64,000 bases of DNA from assembly GCA_016188575.1 (NCBI GenBank), contig JACPHN010000006.1:40128-104127 (forward strand), written 5' to 3'. The translations under genes and the position numbers were made by a program. This document shows, piece after piece, positions 54,103-63,859 of the stretch. Source of the stretch: Candidatus Schekmanbacteria bacterium (GTDB taxonomy: Bacteria > CSSED10-310 > JACPHN01). The notes under the pieces were generated by a model. That model made no database searches. It was not told the origin of the DNA and saw only the letters and a program-made list of their open reading frames with translations. Position 1 is the stretch's first letter; each line of letters opens with the position of its first letter.

Positions 54103-57100
54103 ATGGTAGAACCGAATTCACGATTGCCGCGAGCCAGCCTCGGCACCTACCGGCTGCTCGAGCCTCTGGGTCAAGGAGGCATGGGCATCGTTTACCGCGC
54201 CGAACATGCCGAGACGGGCGGCGAGGCGGCCATCAAGACTGTCACCACGGTCGACGCCGCCATGCTTCAGGGTATCCGGCTGGAGATCCTCGCGCTGGCG
54301 GCACTCGCCCACCCCGGCATCGTGCGCATTCTCGACCACGGTGTGGAGGACGGCGTGCCCTGGTACGCCATGGAGCTCATTCGCGGCGTGTCCCTGGCCG
54401 GCGAGACCGACGCCGACTACTCCGCCGCCACCACCCAATATGCGCTCTCCGGAGCAAAGGCGGCGGGATCTCCTGGCGCGCCGGCGGAGGGCGACGTCTC
54501 GCATCGCTGGTGGACCACCGAGCTGACCCGCAGAACCGCCGACAGCACGCTCGCTCACCCGCGTACCGCGTACCGGCTGCCAGCGGCGCCTCCCCCCCAC
54601 GCGGCGATTACGGCGCCCGCACTGGCGGCCGGATCCGTCGCGCGCACCTTGACGGTCGCCCGCCGCCTTTGCTGGACGCTTGCCTACCTGCACGGCGAAG
54701 GCGTCGTGCACCGCGATCTGAAACCGGCCAACGTCGTGCTGCGCCGCAACGGTACCCCCGTCATCGTGGATTTCGGGTTGACCACGCACTTCGCTGGACG
54801 CAGTGGACGTGAAGGCCCGCTGTTCCGCTCCGGAGCGGTGGGCTCCGCGTGCTACATGTCACCCGAGCAGGTGCGCGGGGAGCTCGTGGATGCGCGGGCA
54901 GACCTGTACAGCTTCGGCTGCTTGCTGTACTACCTGCTCGCCGGCCGGCCTCCCTTCGTCTCCGCGCACTCCCGCGAGGTGCTGAGGTCGCATCTCGCCG
55001 CCACGCCGCCGCGGCTTTCCGAGCTCGTGCGCGGCATTCCCAGCGCGCTCGACGAGATGGCGGCGGCGCTGCTCGCCAAGCAACCCCAGGACCGCATCGG
55101 TCATGCCAGCGACGTGGCCGCCATTCTCTCGGCCTTCATCGATGAGGAAGACCCGTGGATCGCCCAGACGCCGGCGCCCAGGCCATACCTGTATCGCTCC
55201 TCGCTGGTGGGCAGAACGTACGAGCTCATGCTTGGCCGCGAGGCTCTCGCGCGGGCGGCCGAGGGCGCCGGCAGCGTCTTCGCTCTTTTTGGCGAAAGCG
55301 GGGCGGGAAAGACGAGACTGCTCCTGGAGCTGGCGCGCGAGGCCGATGCCGGTGGCCTGATCGTCCTGTTCGGTGAATGCCTGGAGCTCAGCTCCGCGCC
55401 GCTGCAGGGCCTGCGCCGCCCGCTGCAGGCGATCGCGGACCACTGCCGTGCGGGCGGCATCGAGGCGACAGAGCGGTTGCTGGCGGGGCGCGCCAGAATT
55501 CTGGCGAGCTTCCAGCCCGCGCTCGCGGATCTCCCCGGGCAAGCGGCATGCCCGCCTCCCCCACCACTGACCGCAGAGGCGGCGCGGGAACGGCTGTTCG
55601 CGTGCCTGACGCAAACCATCCTGGCGCTGACCGCGGAAGGACCCGTCGTTCTCATCGTCGAGGACCTGCACTGGGCCGACGAGCTGACCCGCGCCTGGAT
55701 CAGCTCCGCGGCCAAGAACCAGCAGTTGCGGGCCGCGGCCTGTCTGATCCTGGTCTCATTCCGCCAGGAAGAGGTAGATGATGCAGTCCTCGCACTGCTC
55801 GACGAGGGCGCCATTGCCGGGTGCTGCCTGCACCGGCTGGACGAGCGCGGAACGGCCCAAATCGTCGCGGACATGCTCGGCGTGCGTAAGCCACCCATGA
55901 TCCTGACTCATTTCCTCATCACCCGCTGCGAGGGGAATCCGTTCTTCATCGCGGAATACCTGCGGGTAGCAGTCGCGGAGGGTTGCTTGTGGCGGGACGG
56001 CCTCGGCATCTGGCAGGTCGACGACGCCGGCGAGGCTCGCGGGGAGCGGAGCGAGGGGTTCGCCGTCTCGTTGCCGGCGGCGATCGAAGCGGTGATCGAG
56101 CGCCGTCTCTCGATGCTCACGCCCCCCGCGCGCGCGCTCGCCGAAGTGGCCGCAGTGCTCGGCCAGGAGATCGAGCTCACGCTGCTGGAGCTTCTGGCGG
56201 CGCGGGAACACCTGAATACGTCGGCCGGGCTCGCCGAGCTGCTGCGCCGCGACGTGCTCGAAGAAGATCGACCAGGCGTGCTGCGCTTTGGACACGATCG
56301 CATCCGGCACGCGGCCTACGGGCGTCTGGACGCGCCGCGGCGCTGGGCGCTGCACGCCGAGGTCGCGCGCTGTTTGCAAGCCTGCCGCCAGCCCGATCTG
56401 GATGGGCGTCACGGCTCGCCCGCCATGTACTGGGAGGGTGGCGGTGGACGGGCAGGACATCACGCCATCGCCGCCGCCAGGGCAGCGCGCAGCCAGTACG
56501 CTCACACTGATGCGGAGCGCCTGTTTCGAGACTTCCTGCGGCTCGCGCCGCGGCCGAGCCGGGAAACCGTTTCGGCCCGTCTCGATCTGGCCACTCAGGT
56601 GCTCATGGTTCAGGGGCGGACGGAGGAAGCGCTGACAACGATCGCGGAGGCTACTTCGGAGGCGCGGGCACTGGGCGATCCGGGGGCGGAGCTGGCGAGC
56701 TCGCTGGCGCTCGGCAACGCGCTGTGGCTGACGTGCCGGCCGGGCGAAGCACGGGCGCTGCTCACCGACCTCTTGCCGCTGGCGCGGAGCCAGGGGGATC
56801 GGCGGTCTGAGGTCACGATCTTGGGGCTGATGGGGAACATCGACCTGGAGCAGTGCCGCTGGTCGGCCGCGGAGGGCCGGTATGCGGAGGCCGCGCAACT
56901 CGCCGAGGCGCTGGCCGACGAGCGCGAGCAGGGCGTCATTGCGCTCAATCGCGGCGTCGTTCAAGCCAAGCTCGGCCGCCTGGCGGACGCGGTTCCCGCG
57001 CTGCAGCGCGCCGCGGAGCTGCACCGGCGGGGCGGTAACAAACGGCTGGAGGCGGCGGCACTGGGGAATCTCGGGCACGCCTACTTGATCGCGCGGGATC

Positions 57101-57708
57101 TGAGCACCGCCGAGGCGACGCTGCTGGCGGCGCTGGAGCGTGGCCGTGAGGCCGGCAGCCGGTCCTGGGAGGCCATCGCCGTCGGGCTACTAGGCGACGT
57201 GTCCGCCGGGCGGGGCGAGGTTGCCGAGGCGTGGCGGCGCTACGAAGAAAGCGAGCAGCTCGCGCAACAGTGCGGGGAGTCATGGTGGCGGGCACTGTGC
57301 CTGCTGGCGATGGCCAGGCTGTCGCGGCGGGGCGACGAGGATCCGGTCCGCGCCGCCGAGCTGCTGGACCGCGCACAATCCGAGTTGGCGGTGGGGGGAT
57401 TCCCATTCGAGCTCGGCCTGTGCCAGGCTGAACGCGTCCACATCGAGCTCGCCGCAGGCACCGGTGGAGCGACAGCGGCGCTCGTGGCGGCCGAAAGCGC
57501 GGCGCTGGCGCTCGACGCACCGCAGGCGAGCGAGCTCGGTCAGGCGGTGGCGCGGGCCCGGCGAGCACACGATGCACGCGCGGCCCACGGCGCCGCCGCG
57601 CTGCTCCGCGGCGAGGTTCCCGCCGATCTTCCTGCAGCGCTTCGCAGCCAGGCGCGCGCGCCGACCTGCACGGTTCCCAATTGCACCCCGACCAAGGTAG
57701 AATCCTGA
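54103..57708 (+). CDS. Ser/Thr protein kinase fused to an AAA ATPase and TPR repeats
   Basis: A 1201-residue cytoplasmic signalling protein. The kinase occupies about residues 15-350: G-loop LGQGGMGIV, Lys45 in AAIKTV, catalytic VHRDLKPANVV (Asp205), DFG 223-225, YMSPEQVRGE. About 80 residues between the hinge (WYAMELIRGVSL) and the following helix are an unusual Ser/Ala/Pro-rich insert. An AAA_16-type ATPase follows: Walker A GESGAGKT near 397, Walker B VVLIVEDLHWAD near 515. The C-terminal half is TPR-like helices. The layout matches myxobacterial and deltaproteobacterial STAND-type kinases that respond to partner proteins. Confidence 0.92.
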   Translation: MVEPNSRLPRASLGTYRLLEPLGQGGMGIVYRAEHAETGGEAAIKTVTTVDAAMLQGIRLEILALAALAHPGIVRILDHGVEDGVPWYAMELIRGVSLAGETDADYSAATTQYALSGAKAAGSPGAPAEGDVSHRWWTTELTRRTADSTLAHPRTAYRLPAAPPPHAAITAPALAAGSVARTLTVARRLCWTLAYLHGEGVVHRDLKPANVVLRRNGTPVIVDFGLTTHFAGRSGREGPLFRSGAVGSACYMSPEQVRGELVDARADLYSFGCLLYYLLAGRPPFVSAHSREVLRSHLAATPPRLSELVRGIPSALDEMAAALLAKQPQDRIGHASDVAAILSAFIDEEDPWIAQTPAPRPYLYRSSLVGRTYELMLGREALARAAEGAGSVFALFGESGAGKTRLLLELAREADAGGLIVLFGECLELSSAPLQGLRRPLQAIADHCRAGGIEATERLLAGRARILASFQPALADLPGQAACPPPPPLTAEAARERLFACLTQTILALTAEGPVVLIVEDLHWADELTRAWISSAAKNQQLRAAACLILVSFRQEEVDDAVLALLDEGAIAGCCLHRLDERGTAQIVADMLGVRKPPMILTHFLITRCEGNPFFIAEYLRVAVAEGCLWRDGLGIWQVDDAGEARGERSEGFAVSLPAAIEAVIERRLSMLTPPARALAEVAAVLGQEIELTLLELLAAREHLNTSAGLAELLRRDVLEEDRPGVLRFGHDRIRHAAYGRLDAPRRWALHAEVARCLQACRQPDLDGRHGSPAMYWEGGGGRAGHHAIAAARAARSQYAHTDAERLFRDFLRLAPRPSRETVSARLDLATQVLMVQGRTEEALTTIAEATSEARALGDPGAELASSLALGNALWLTCRPGEARALLTDLLPLARSQGDRRSEVTILGLMGNIDLEQCRWSAAEGRYAEAAQLAEALADEREQGVIALNRGVVQAKLGRLADAVPALQRAAELHRRGGNKRLEAAALGNLGHAYLIARDLSTAEATLLAALERGREAGSRSWEAIAVGLLGDVSAGRGEVAEAWRRYEESEQLAQQCGESWWRALCLLAMARLSRRGDEDPVRAAELLDRAQSELAVGGFPFELGLCQAERVHIELAAGTGGATAALVAAESAALALDAPQASELGQAVARARRAHDARAAHGAAALLRGEVPADLPAALRSQARAPTCTVPNCTPTKVES

Positions 57709-57791
57709 GGCCACGAGCCGACGCGCGGCGGCACGGTGCTCGCGCGTTTCACCGGACCGGCAACCTTTCAGCGAGAACCGAGGTGCACGGC

Positions 57792-58817
57792 ATGTCGCCA
57801 ATCCGCAGGAATAATCGTTGGCTTCCAGCAGCGCTGTGGCCGGTCGTGGCGGCAGTGATCACGGTGTCCTCCGTGCCGTCGTGCGCCGGCGATGCTGGTG
57901 ACAAGCCGGCCGAGCAGCCGCCGGCAGGTCCCGCGCCCCTGCGCCTGGTAGTCGATCTTCCTGACGCCGTGGGCCTCTCGGGTCTCGACTTCGACGAGCG
58001 CGGGCTGCTGCTGGCCGTGCCTGAGCGCCGCCCGCTGCTCCTGCCACTGCGCTTCGACGGGAGCCGCGTCACGGCAGGAGGACCACCCGTGCCGCTGACG
58101 GGTGCGCCGCCGGACCTCGACCTCGAAGCAGTGGCCGCCATCGGCCCCGGGCGGATCGCGCTCGGGACGGAAAGTCAGGAACGCGACCGGGCCGAAGACA
58201 CCATTCTGGTGGTCACCCTCCATGGTGACCGCGCTGCGGTAACCGAGACGCTGGCACTGCCCTATGCGCTTTGGGAGCTGCGGGGAGATGGCAATCGCGG
58301 TGTCGAAGGTCTGTGCGCCGCCGGTAACCTCCTGGTCGCGGCCGCCGAAATCGTGGGTACTGCCGGCAAGCGGCGCTTCGCCCCGGTGGCCCGCCGGCCG
58401 CTCACTGGCGGTAATTGGGTGCCGTACCGCCTCATGCTTGCGAGCGAGACCGGCAGGATCTCGGCGCTGGCGTGCCGCGAAACGGCGAGCGGCGCCGCGC
58501 TCGAGATGCTGGCGATCGAGCGTCATTACGGCGTCGTCCTCCTGCTCGGCTTCGAGCTCCCGACAGCGGGACCCGGCGGCGATCTCGAACCGCGCGTCCT
58601 CGCGGATCTCACGCGGCAGCTCGACAAGGCCCCGAACTTTGAGGGCGTCGCCTTCCTTCCCGACGGCAGCATTGCCCTGCTCGCCGACAATGACAATGGC
58701 GGCGTCATCCAGGGCCAGACGGAGCTCGCGATTCTCCGCCTGCCGGCGCCGGCCGCGGACACACCGGTGGCCGCGGCGCGCGAATCACGACAGCGGGAGC
58801 AGGTCGCCGTCCCGTAG
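57792..58817 (+). CDS. Exported phytase-like/SdiA-regulated-like propeller lipoprotein
   Basis: ATG 57792 behind GAGG gives 341 residues. The signal segment (LWPVVAAVITVSSVPSCAG) contains a probable lipidated Cys. The mature part has strands LDFDERGLLLAVPERRPLLLPL, LDLEAVAAIGPGRIALGTES, FEGVAFLPDGSIALLADNDNGG, typical of the 'esterase-like activity of phytase' family of propellers. Enzymatic activity is unproven. The last 33 bases overlap the convergent peptidase gene. Confidence 0.75.
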   Translation: MSPIRRNNRWLPAALWPVVAAVITVSSVPSCAGDAGDKPAEQPPAGPAPLRLVVDLPDAVGLSGLDFDERGLLLAVPERRPLLLPLRFDGSRVTAGGPPVPLTGAPPDLDLEAVAAIGPGRIALGTESQERDRAEDTILVVTLHGDRAAVTETLALPYALWELRGDGNRGVEGLCAAGNLLVAAAEIVGTAGKRRFAPVARRPLTGGNWVPYRLMLASETGRISALACRETASGAALEMLAIERHYGVVLLLGFELPTAGPGGDLEPRVLADLTRQLDKAPNFEGVAFLPDGSIALLADNDNGGVIQGQTELAILRLPAPAADTPVAAARESRQREQVAVP

Positions 58818-59720
58818 CGCGACGGGTTCCTCGCCTCCCTTCAGGTACATGCCGTCAAGCCTGGTTCTCGCCGCGCGAAACGTAAGCCGGCGGCTACCGC
58901 CATCGTGCCGCGTGACCAGCGCGCAGGCGTTCGGGAGCCCCACATGCAGATAGTCCGGGAAAAGCTCCCCGAGAATCCGGAGATGGCACTCGAGGTAGTG
59001 GAACCTCCCGCCGAAGTGGGGGTTCCCCGTGATCCCGGGATTGAGCCGAAAACCTGCCGACTGTTCCATCCAGTGCCGCGCCGCCAGGAACGTGTCCTGC
59101 TCGGCGGTCAACGGCTCCTCCGCCTCGAGGCGCGCCCGCAAGGCGTCCAGGAATTCCTGTGCGTCGTCGCGCTTGAGCAGGCCCCGCATGGTGGCTTCGA
59201 GCTCATCGCGCGTGGGTTGCGCGAGCGAGATGTGATCCAACAGGTCCAACTGCAGGAGCAGGTCGCGTCCGGTAAACGGACGAAAATACCCTTCGCCGAT
59301 GGCCAGAGTCCCCGCCGAGTATCCGACAAAGTGCTTGCCCGCGAGGTGGAGCTGGCGAAGCAGGTCCGGCGGCTGCTCCAGGCGCCGGATGACGTCGATG
59401 TATGGCTCCGGAAAGCCGGAACCGAGGACGATGAGGTCGGCCTCATGCAGCCACGCCAGGATCTCGGCGAGGTTGTCCGGGAGCTCGGGCGGCCGGAGCT
59501 GAGCACACCGGATCCAGCCAGGAATGCGCGCGCCATGGATGCGCGTGAACCGGGCCAGGTCACCCGAATCCGGGGGCATTGCGTGAAACGGAAAGAACAG
59601 AACGTTGCGCACCGCGGGCTCGAGCGCGGCGAGCAGCGCCGCCTCGAAAGCCGCGCTGCCATCCTCTCCCGGATGGCCTGAACCGAATTGAATGATCGTC
59701 CCCGGGTCTGTCGCCGGCAT
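58785..59720 (-). CDS. Peptidase S51-like (class I glutamine amidotransferase fold) protein
   Basis: A 311-residue cytoplasmic protein. DLIVLGSGFPEPYIDVIRRLEQ and HFVGYSAGTLAIGEGYF carry the nucleophile elbow, with Ser in the G.SAG motif as in peptidase E and cyanophycinase relatives. NVLFFPFHAM and LVTRHDGGSRRL fit the same fold. Peptidase E cleaves Asp-X dipeptides and cyanophycinase cleaves cyanophycin; the substrate here is unknown. It follows the SDR gene on the same strand after a 42-bp gap that holds a hairpin. Confidence 0.75.
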   Translation of the reverse strand: MPATDPGTIIQFGSGHPGEDGSAAFEAALLAALEPAVRNVLFFPFHAMPPDSGDLARFTRIHGARIPGWIRCAQLRPPELPDNLAEILAWLHEADLIVLGSGFPEPYIDVIRRLEQPPDLLRQLHLAGKHFVGYSAGTLAIGEGYFRPFTGRDLLLQLDLLDHISLAQPTRDELEATMRGLLKRDDAQEFLDALRARLEAEEPLTAEQDTFLAARHWMEQSAGFRLNPGITGNPHFGGRFHYLECHLRILGELFPDYLHVGLPNACALVTRHDGGSRRLTFRAARTRLDGMYLKGGEEPVALRDGDLLPLS

Positions 59721-59736
59721 GCGTCCTCCTGTAGCT

Positions 59737-59754
59737 CGGCCGGAGCGCCGGCCG
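59737..59754. other. Hairpin between the SDR and peptidase genes
   Basis: CGGCCGG pairs with CCGGCCG around AGCG. Without a T-run it may lower read-through from the SDR gene into the peptidase gene. Confidence 0.45.
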
Positions 59755-59762
59755 CGCGAGCA

Positions 59763-60545
59763 CTATTTCATGAAGCGCGCCGCCATGGGGATGAGCACGC
59801 TCTTGGGTGAGAGCCGTGCCGCCGCGTAGCTGATCTTGTTGATCAGCCCCGGAGTGCACGAGCGCTTGCCCTTGAACATTGCCGCGAGCCCCGCAGCGGC
59901 CACGGTACGCGCGTCCATGCCAATCCAATCAATCATCGCGTTCGACTTGTGCGCGGCGACCTCGAGGAATTCGGTCTTTGTGACGCCGGGATTAAGTGTC
60001 GTAACGCTCACGCCGGACCCTTTTAGCTCGTGGTGGATTGCCTCGCCAAAGGACAATACATACGATTTTGTCGCTGAATAGGACGCATAAAGCTGGACCG
60101 GTTGAAAAGCACCGATGGACGCTACTTGCAGAATATATCCGCAGCCTCGCCGCCTCATATCTTCTCCATAAAGCCTTGTGAGGATTGTAAGCGTTGTCAC
60201 GTTGAGATTCAACATCTCGTGAAGCCTCGATACGGATCCTTCCAAGAAATCTCCGTATATTCCGAAGCCCGCGTTGTTAACCAGGATGTCGACGGTATGG
60301 CCGGCCTGTTTTATCGCCTCGTAGAGCCGTTCGCCGGCAGCCTCAGCGGAAAGATCGAACGCGATCACTTCGACCGCCACTCCGTGGGCGTTGCGCAGCT
60401 CTCCGGCGAGCTCCTCGAGGCGCTCCCGGCGCCGCGCCACGACCACGAGATCGCATCCTTGCTCGGCCAGCAAGCGCGCGAGCTCGCGGCCCAGCCCGCT
60501 GCTGGCGCCGGTAACCAGTGCCTTTCCCAGTTTCGTCTCATTCAT
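59763..60545 (-). CDS. Short-chain dehydrogenase/reductase
   Basis: ATG 60545 behind AGGAG gives 260 residues. The cofactor motif TGASSGLG is at residues 12-19, LVVVARRRERLEEL suggests NADP, then NNAGFG. The catalytic Ser143 (QVAS), Tyr156 and Lys160 (YSATK) are present. The C-terminus resembles the DltE/YqjQ-type SDRs (GLINKISYAAARLSPKSVL). The segment 60040-60300 is AT-richer than the surroundings. Substrate unknown. Confidence 0.88.
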   Translation of the reverse strand: MNETKLGKALVTGASSGLGRELARLLAEQGCDLVVVARRRERLEELAGELRNAHGVAVEVIAFDLSAEAAGERLYEAIKQAGHTVDILVNNAGFGIYGDFLEGSVSRLHEMLNLNVTTLTILTRLYGEDMRRRGCGYILQVASIGAFQPVQLYASYSATKSYVLSFGEAIHHELKGSGVSVTTLNPGVTKTEFLEVAAHKSNAMIDWIGMDARTVAAAGLAAMFKGKRSCTPGLINKISYAAARLSPKSVLIPMAARFMK

Positions 60546-60785
60546 TGCCACGCTCCTTTGCAGCGCCGCCATTCCTGTGTAACCGCTCTCTCCCCCTGAA
60601 GCACCGCCTGCTCGACGTCGACGCGAAAGCATCGCCCTCCGTCCTTCCACGAGCGGGCGGGGCTTGCCACGCTCATGATATGCCGCGGCCAGAACATTTC
60701 AAGGACCGCGGGCAAAGAAAGGCGTCGGCCGAATGTCGGGTTTCGTCCTTTACATTTCTTCCTGGCAGAGCCTGCGATGAGCAGA

Positions 60786-60892
60786 GGCGCGATTCATCGC
60801 GCCCCAATGCCGGGCTGGGGATAATTCCGGCCGGCTGGAAGCCGGCCCCACTGGCAAGCTCCTCCAAACTGTCGAGCCGGCTTCCAGGCGGC
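60786..60892. repeat. Palindromes in the gap after the SDR gene
   Basis: GGCGCG-ATTCAT-CGCGCC (60786-60803) is a second copy of the palindrome at 47931. A 17-bp inverted repeat with one mismatch (60830-60846 and 60876-60892) follows with a 29-base spacer. Bases 60546-60785 hold nothing recognisable. Confidence 0.6.
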
Positions 60893-60944
60893 GGTTGGCG
60901 GCGCAAGGTGTAAAGCAGATTCGGCCGACGCCCGAAAACTAAAC

Positions 60945-61549
60945 TTGGCCACCGAGATCTCCGGGCTGCTCGCTTTTCCGCGCGAGCCGCGGCGCCGCTT
61001 CGACGTGGCGGTGCTGCTGGTGCACCACGCCGGCAAACGCGACCGGGCGCGACCCGGACAGTCGTTGCGCGGGTCGAGCGACTTACGCAGTTGGACCGAC
61101 TCGGTGGCCTACCTGCGCCGCGGGGGAGAAACGCTGACGCTCCAGCTCGAGCATTCCTCGGCGTCCCCTGCCTGCGCCGAGCTTGGCGCGGCAGGCAGGT
61201 CCCGCCCGAGGTGCGCCTTCGCCTCGATGCCGCGACCGACGACAGCAGCAGCGGTCGTCCCGCTGCCGCGTGCCCGCGCGTGGTTTCTACCTCCTGCACG
61301 GCTGCCGCAATCGGCCGCGGCGATCCTGCCCGGGCCGACCGTCTGCTCGACGCGCTCCGTCGCATCGCGGAGCCGCGCACCCGCGAACAGTTGCGCGCGG
61401 ACCTCCACGTCCGCAACGAACCACTCGGCGAGGTGCTGCAGACGCTCGAGAAGAGCACGCGCATCCACCGCGCCGGCGAGGGATGGTACCTCGCGACGGC
61501 GACCGCCAACGGTGGTCAGCCCGTGACCGGAAACCCCGAAGCCGACTGA
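60945..61549 (+). pseudogene. Broken AAA_25/RepA-like ATPase remnant
   Basis: The first frame reads ATEISGLLAF, then RRRFDVAVLLVHHAGKRDRA, GQSLRGSSDLRSWTDSVAYL and LTLQLEH, the C-terminal half of the RecA-like ATPase found in phage and plasmid replication modules. The Walker A half is absent. A palindromic insert (61167-61199) then shifts the frame, after which PEVRLRLDAATD and a winged-helix-like LRRIAEPRTREQLRADLHVRNEPLGEVLQTLEK continue to 61549. It is a dead remnant of a mobile element. Confidence 0.65.
61167..61199. repeat. Palindromic element inserted in the ATPase remnant
   Basis: CCTGCCTGCGCC and GGCGCGGCAGGCAGG pair (one base bulged) around GAGCTT. Removing it restores continuity between LQLEH and PPEVRLRLD in the ATPase remnant, so it looks like an insertion. 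Confidence 0.55.
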
Positions 61550-61744
61550 GCCTCGTTCCCGATTCCGGGCTTCCGCCTACCAGGTGCAGCCCGGAACGGA
61601 ACGCAGCGAGGCACATGGAAGGTTCCCGCACGGAACGAGGAATGCGCGACCGCCGGCGCCAATCACCCCGAGCAAGAGTCGAGCGGGGATTGTGAGCCGT
61701 AACACCCCACGCACTCCGACCCGGTCCGCAACCCGAACCGTTAC

Positions 61745-61978
61745 GTGCACTCAGAACCGGATGACGCCTGCTACGAAGCCGGAAAGAAGGTGGCTGGCGA
61801 GGCCATGAATTCCCTGGCAATCGAGCGCTGCGAATTCCATCCGGACTGGGGCTACGGCATCACACCAAGTGGTGCGGCACCGCGTGGAATTTGGCGCCGC
61901 TACACGGAACGCGATGATCGTGGACCTGGTACCGCAGGACCGAGAGGCCGCAATGTGCGGGGGACAGGTGCCCGGTAG
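61745..61978 (+). pseudogene. Transposase C-terminal remnant (ISAzo13-like)
   Basis: The translation AMNSLAIERCEFHPDWGYGI followed by TPS matches the C-terminal signature of ISAzo13-group transposases (LNIxRxxFHPDWNYTI.PS). Nothing of the DDE core remains upstream, where 61550-61744 holds no gene. The downstream part of the frame is Arg/Gly-rich and meaningless. Confidence 0.5.
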
Positions 61979-62354
61979 ATATGCACGACGATGCAGGTTG
62001 CGGGAACTTCGGTTCACAAGAGCAAGGGCGCGTCACGAAGCGGATCGCAGTGGTGCAGAGTCGCGCAGCAGGACGGAAACGGGACAGGGCGGCGTGAGCC
62101 AGGCGGGCGCAGAAGCGGTACAAGACGCGTGGTAGAGCGATCGATTGTCTTGATGATGATGGCATGAGGATTGCTTGCTTGGGACGCGGCGGTTTGTGCG
62201 CCGCGCCGCGATTTCACCCACTCACGCCTCTCCCCGATCGCAGCCGACGGTGGGTGGCACCGCGGCGGGAGCGGCGATCCACGAATCCCTTCCTCCGCTC
62301 GCGGGGGGAGGGTTGGGTGAGGAGCGGTGGGTGCGGCGGCCAGGAGGCTACGAA
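61979..62354. other. Gene-free stretch with a GC-rich palindrome
   Basis: No gene seen. CCTCCGC-TC-GCGGGGGGAGG (62292-62312) followed by GGTTGGGTGAGG belongs with the palindromes at 36686, 36744 and 47263. AGGAGG (62342-62347) is the ribosome site of the next gene. Confidence 0.45.
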
Positions 62355-63859
62355 ATGACCTGCGGGTTTCTGTCCAGACCTCTTTCGACCGGGTTGTTCC
62401 TGGCCGTGGGGCTGGTGTGCGGCCTGTTGCTGCCCCCCCCCCTGCGGCCGCGCAATTCTGCGCCGAGGCGCCCGAATGCCGGCCGGGCCAGTGCGATTTC
62501 CCGGACGATAACGCCGCGGTGTCGCCGGTCGTCCTCAGCCCACTTGCCTCCGCGCCGACTGCCCTCTTCGCCCGGACCCGGCCGCGCCTCGCGGTGCTCG
62601 CCGCGGGGTATGACGGCGCCGTCCGCGCGCTGCTCGGGCGTTTCGGGCGCACGGCGCTGAGCGTTCCGCCGGGGACACCCGCGGGCGAGATCGCCGCGGC
62701 CGCCGAGCTGTTGGTCGTACCTTCCGGAGCGCTGGCGGGGCTCGATGGCTCACGGCTCCTCAGCGAGGCGCTCGCCGACTTCACGGCGGTGTACGGCGGC
62801 ACGGTGCTCGTGTTTACCCAGCAGTACGGCCGCGATTACGCGGCGCTGCCGGCAGGGGACGGGATCGCCGTCGCCGCGGCCGGTTGGCGTCAGGACATGC
62901 GTTGCTTCCAGGAGTCCGCGGAGCTCGCGATCTTCCATCCGGCGCTCGCCGCGCAGACCCGGGCGCGGCCCTCGCTGTCTATCGACGGCTTCTTCGCCGG
63001 GCTGCCCGCCGGCGCGGCGAGCCTGCTGCGGCGCACCAAGAACGCTCAGCCGGTGCTGGCGGTCTATCCGCATGGGGCCGGGCGCGTGGTCGTGACGTCG
63101 CTGTACACGCCGACCGCGGTCGAGCTCGGGCAGGCGTCGGCGGAAGAAATCGCGCTGGTGCGCGATCTCGTCACGTGGGCGCTGCGACCGGCCGCGCTGC
63201 CGCGCGCGGGGGCGGGCCAGAGCATCGCGCTGTCGCTGTCGCTCGAAAACGGGTCCGGGATCACGGGAACGGGCGCGCGCGTGCGGGTGTGGGACCCGGA
63301 CGGGGTCGTGGAAATCGCCGGCGCTACGCGCGACGCGATGGTTCCCGCCGGGGGGAGCGGGCGCGCGGCTATCGACGTGACGCTGCCGGCAGACGCGGTG
63401 CTGGGAATCTACCGCGCCGAGTACGAGATCCTCGACGCGAGCGGCAGGCCCATTTACGGGCCGGTGGAGGCACTCGACGGGCGGTTCTACGTGGCCCGGC
63501 CGCCTGATCTGGTGGCGCCCGAGGCCGAGCTGTCGCTGGTCGCCAGCGGGAGCGACGACTTCTTTGTCCGCGGCGCGAGCGCGGCATTCACGCTGCGCGT
63601 GGCCAGCCGCGGGAGTCGCTCCCGGCAGCTCAGATTGCGTTGGGACCTGCCGCACCACCGCTGGGAATCGCGTGACGAGGCGTCCTACCGCGGGGAGGTC
63701 GCGGTGGCGGTGCCGGCGGGCACGCCCGCCGCGCCGGGAGCTGCCGAAGCTTCGACACTCGGCAAAAAAAGGCCGGCCCTGGGCACCAGAATTGGGCAGC
63801 GGCACGGCTGCTCACCGGAAACAGGCCGCCTACAAGCTAGCCGACCGAAAGCTGGCTGA
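62355..63859 (+). pseudogene. Secreted protein with a GATase-like domain, frame broken at a C10 tract
   Basis: ATG 62355 has a perfect AGGAGG site and opens a signal peptide (LSTGLFLAVGLVCGLLLP). Immediately after it, ten C (62433-62442) put the signal out of frame with the mature protein, which begins PAAAQFCAEAPECRPGQC and runs to 63859. Eleven or eight C would fuse them. The mature part has a flavodoxin-like/GATase-like domain (LLVVPSGALAGLDGSRLLSEAL, LVRDLVTWALRP) and two Ig-like strands domains. After PAAPGAAEA the tail is low in meaning, so the 3' end may also be lost. No family name can be given. Confidence 0.6.
62433..62442 (+). repeat. C10 homopolymer at a signal-peptide junction
   Basis: Ten C in a row exactly between the signal peptide and the mature protein. 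Tracts of this length slip readily during replication and are also prone to read or assembly error. Confidence 0.75.
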
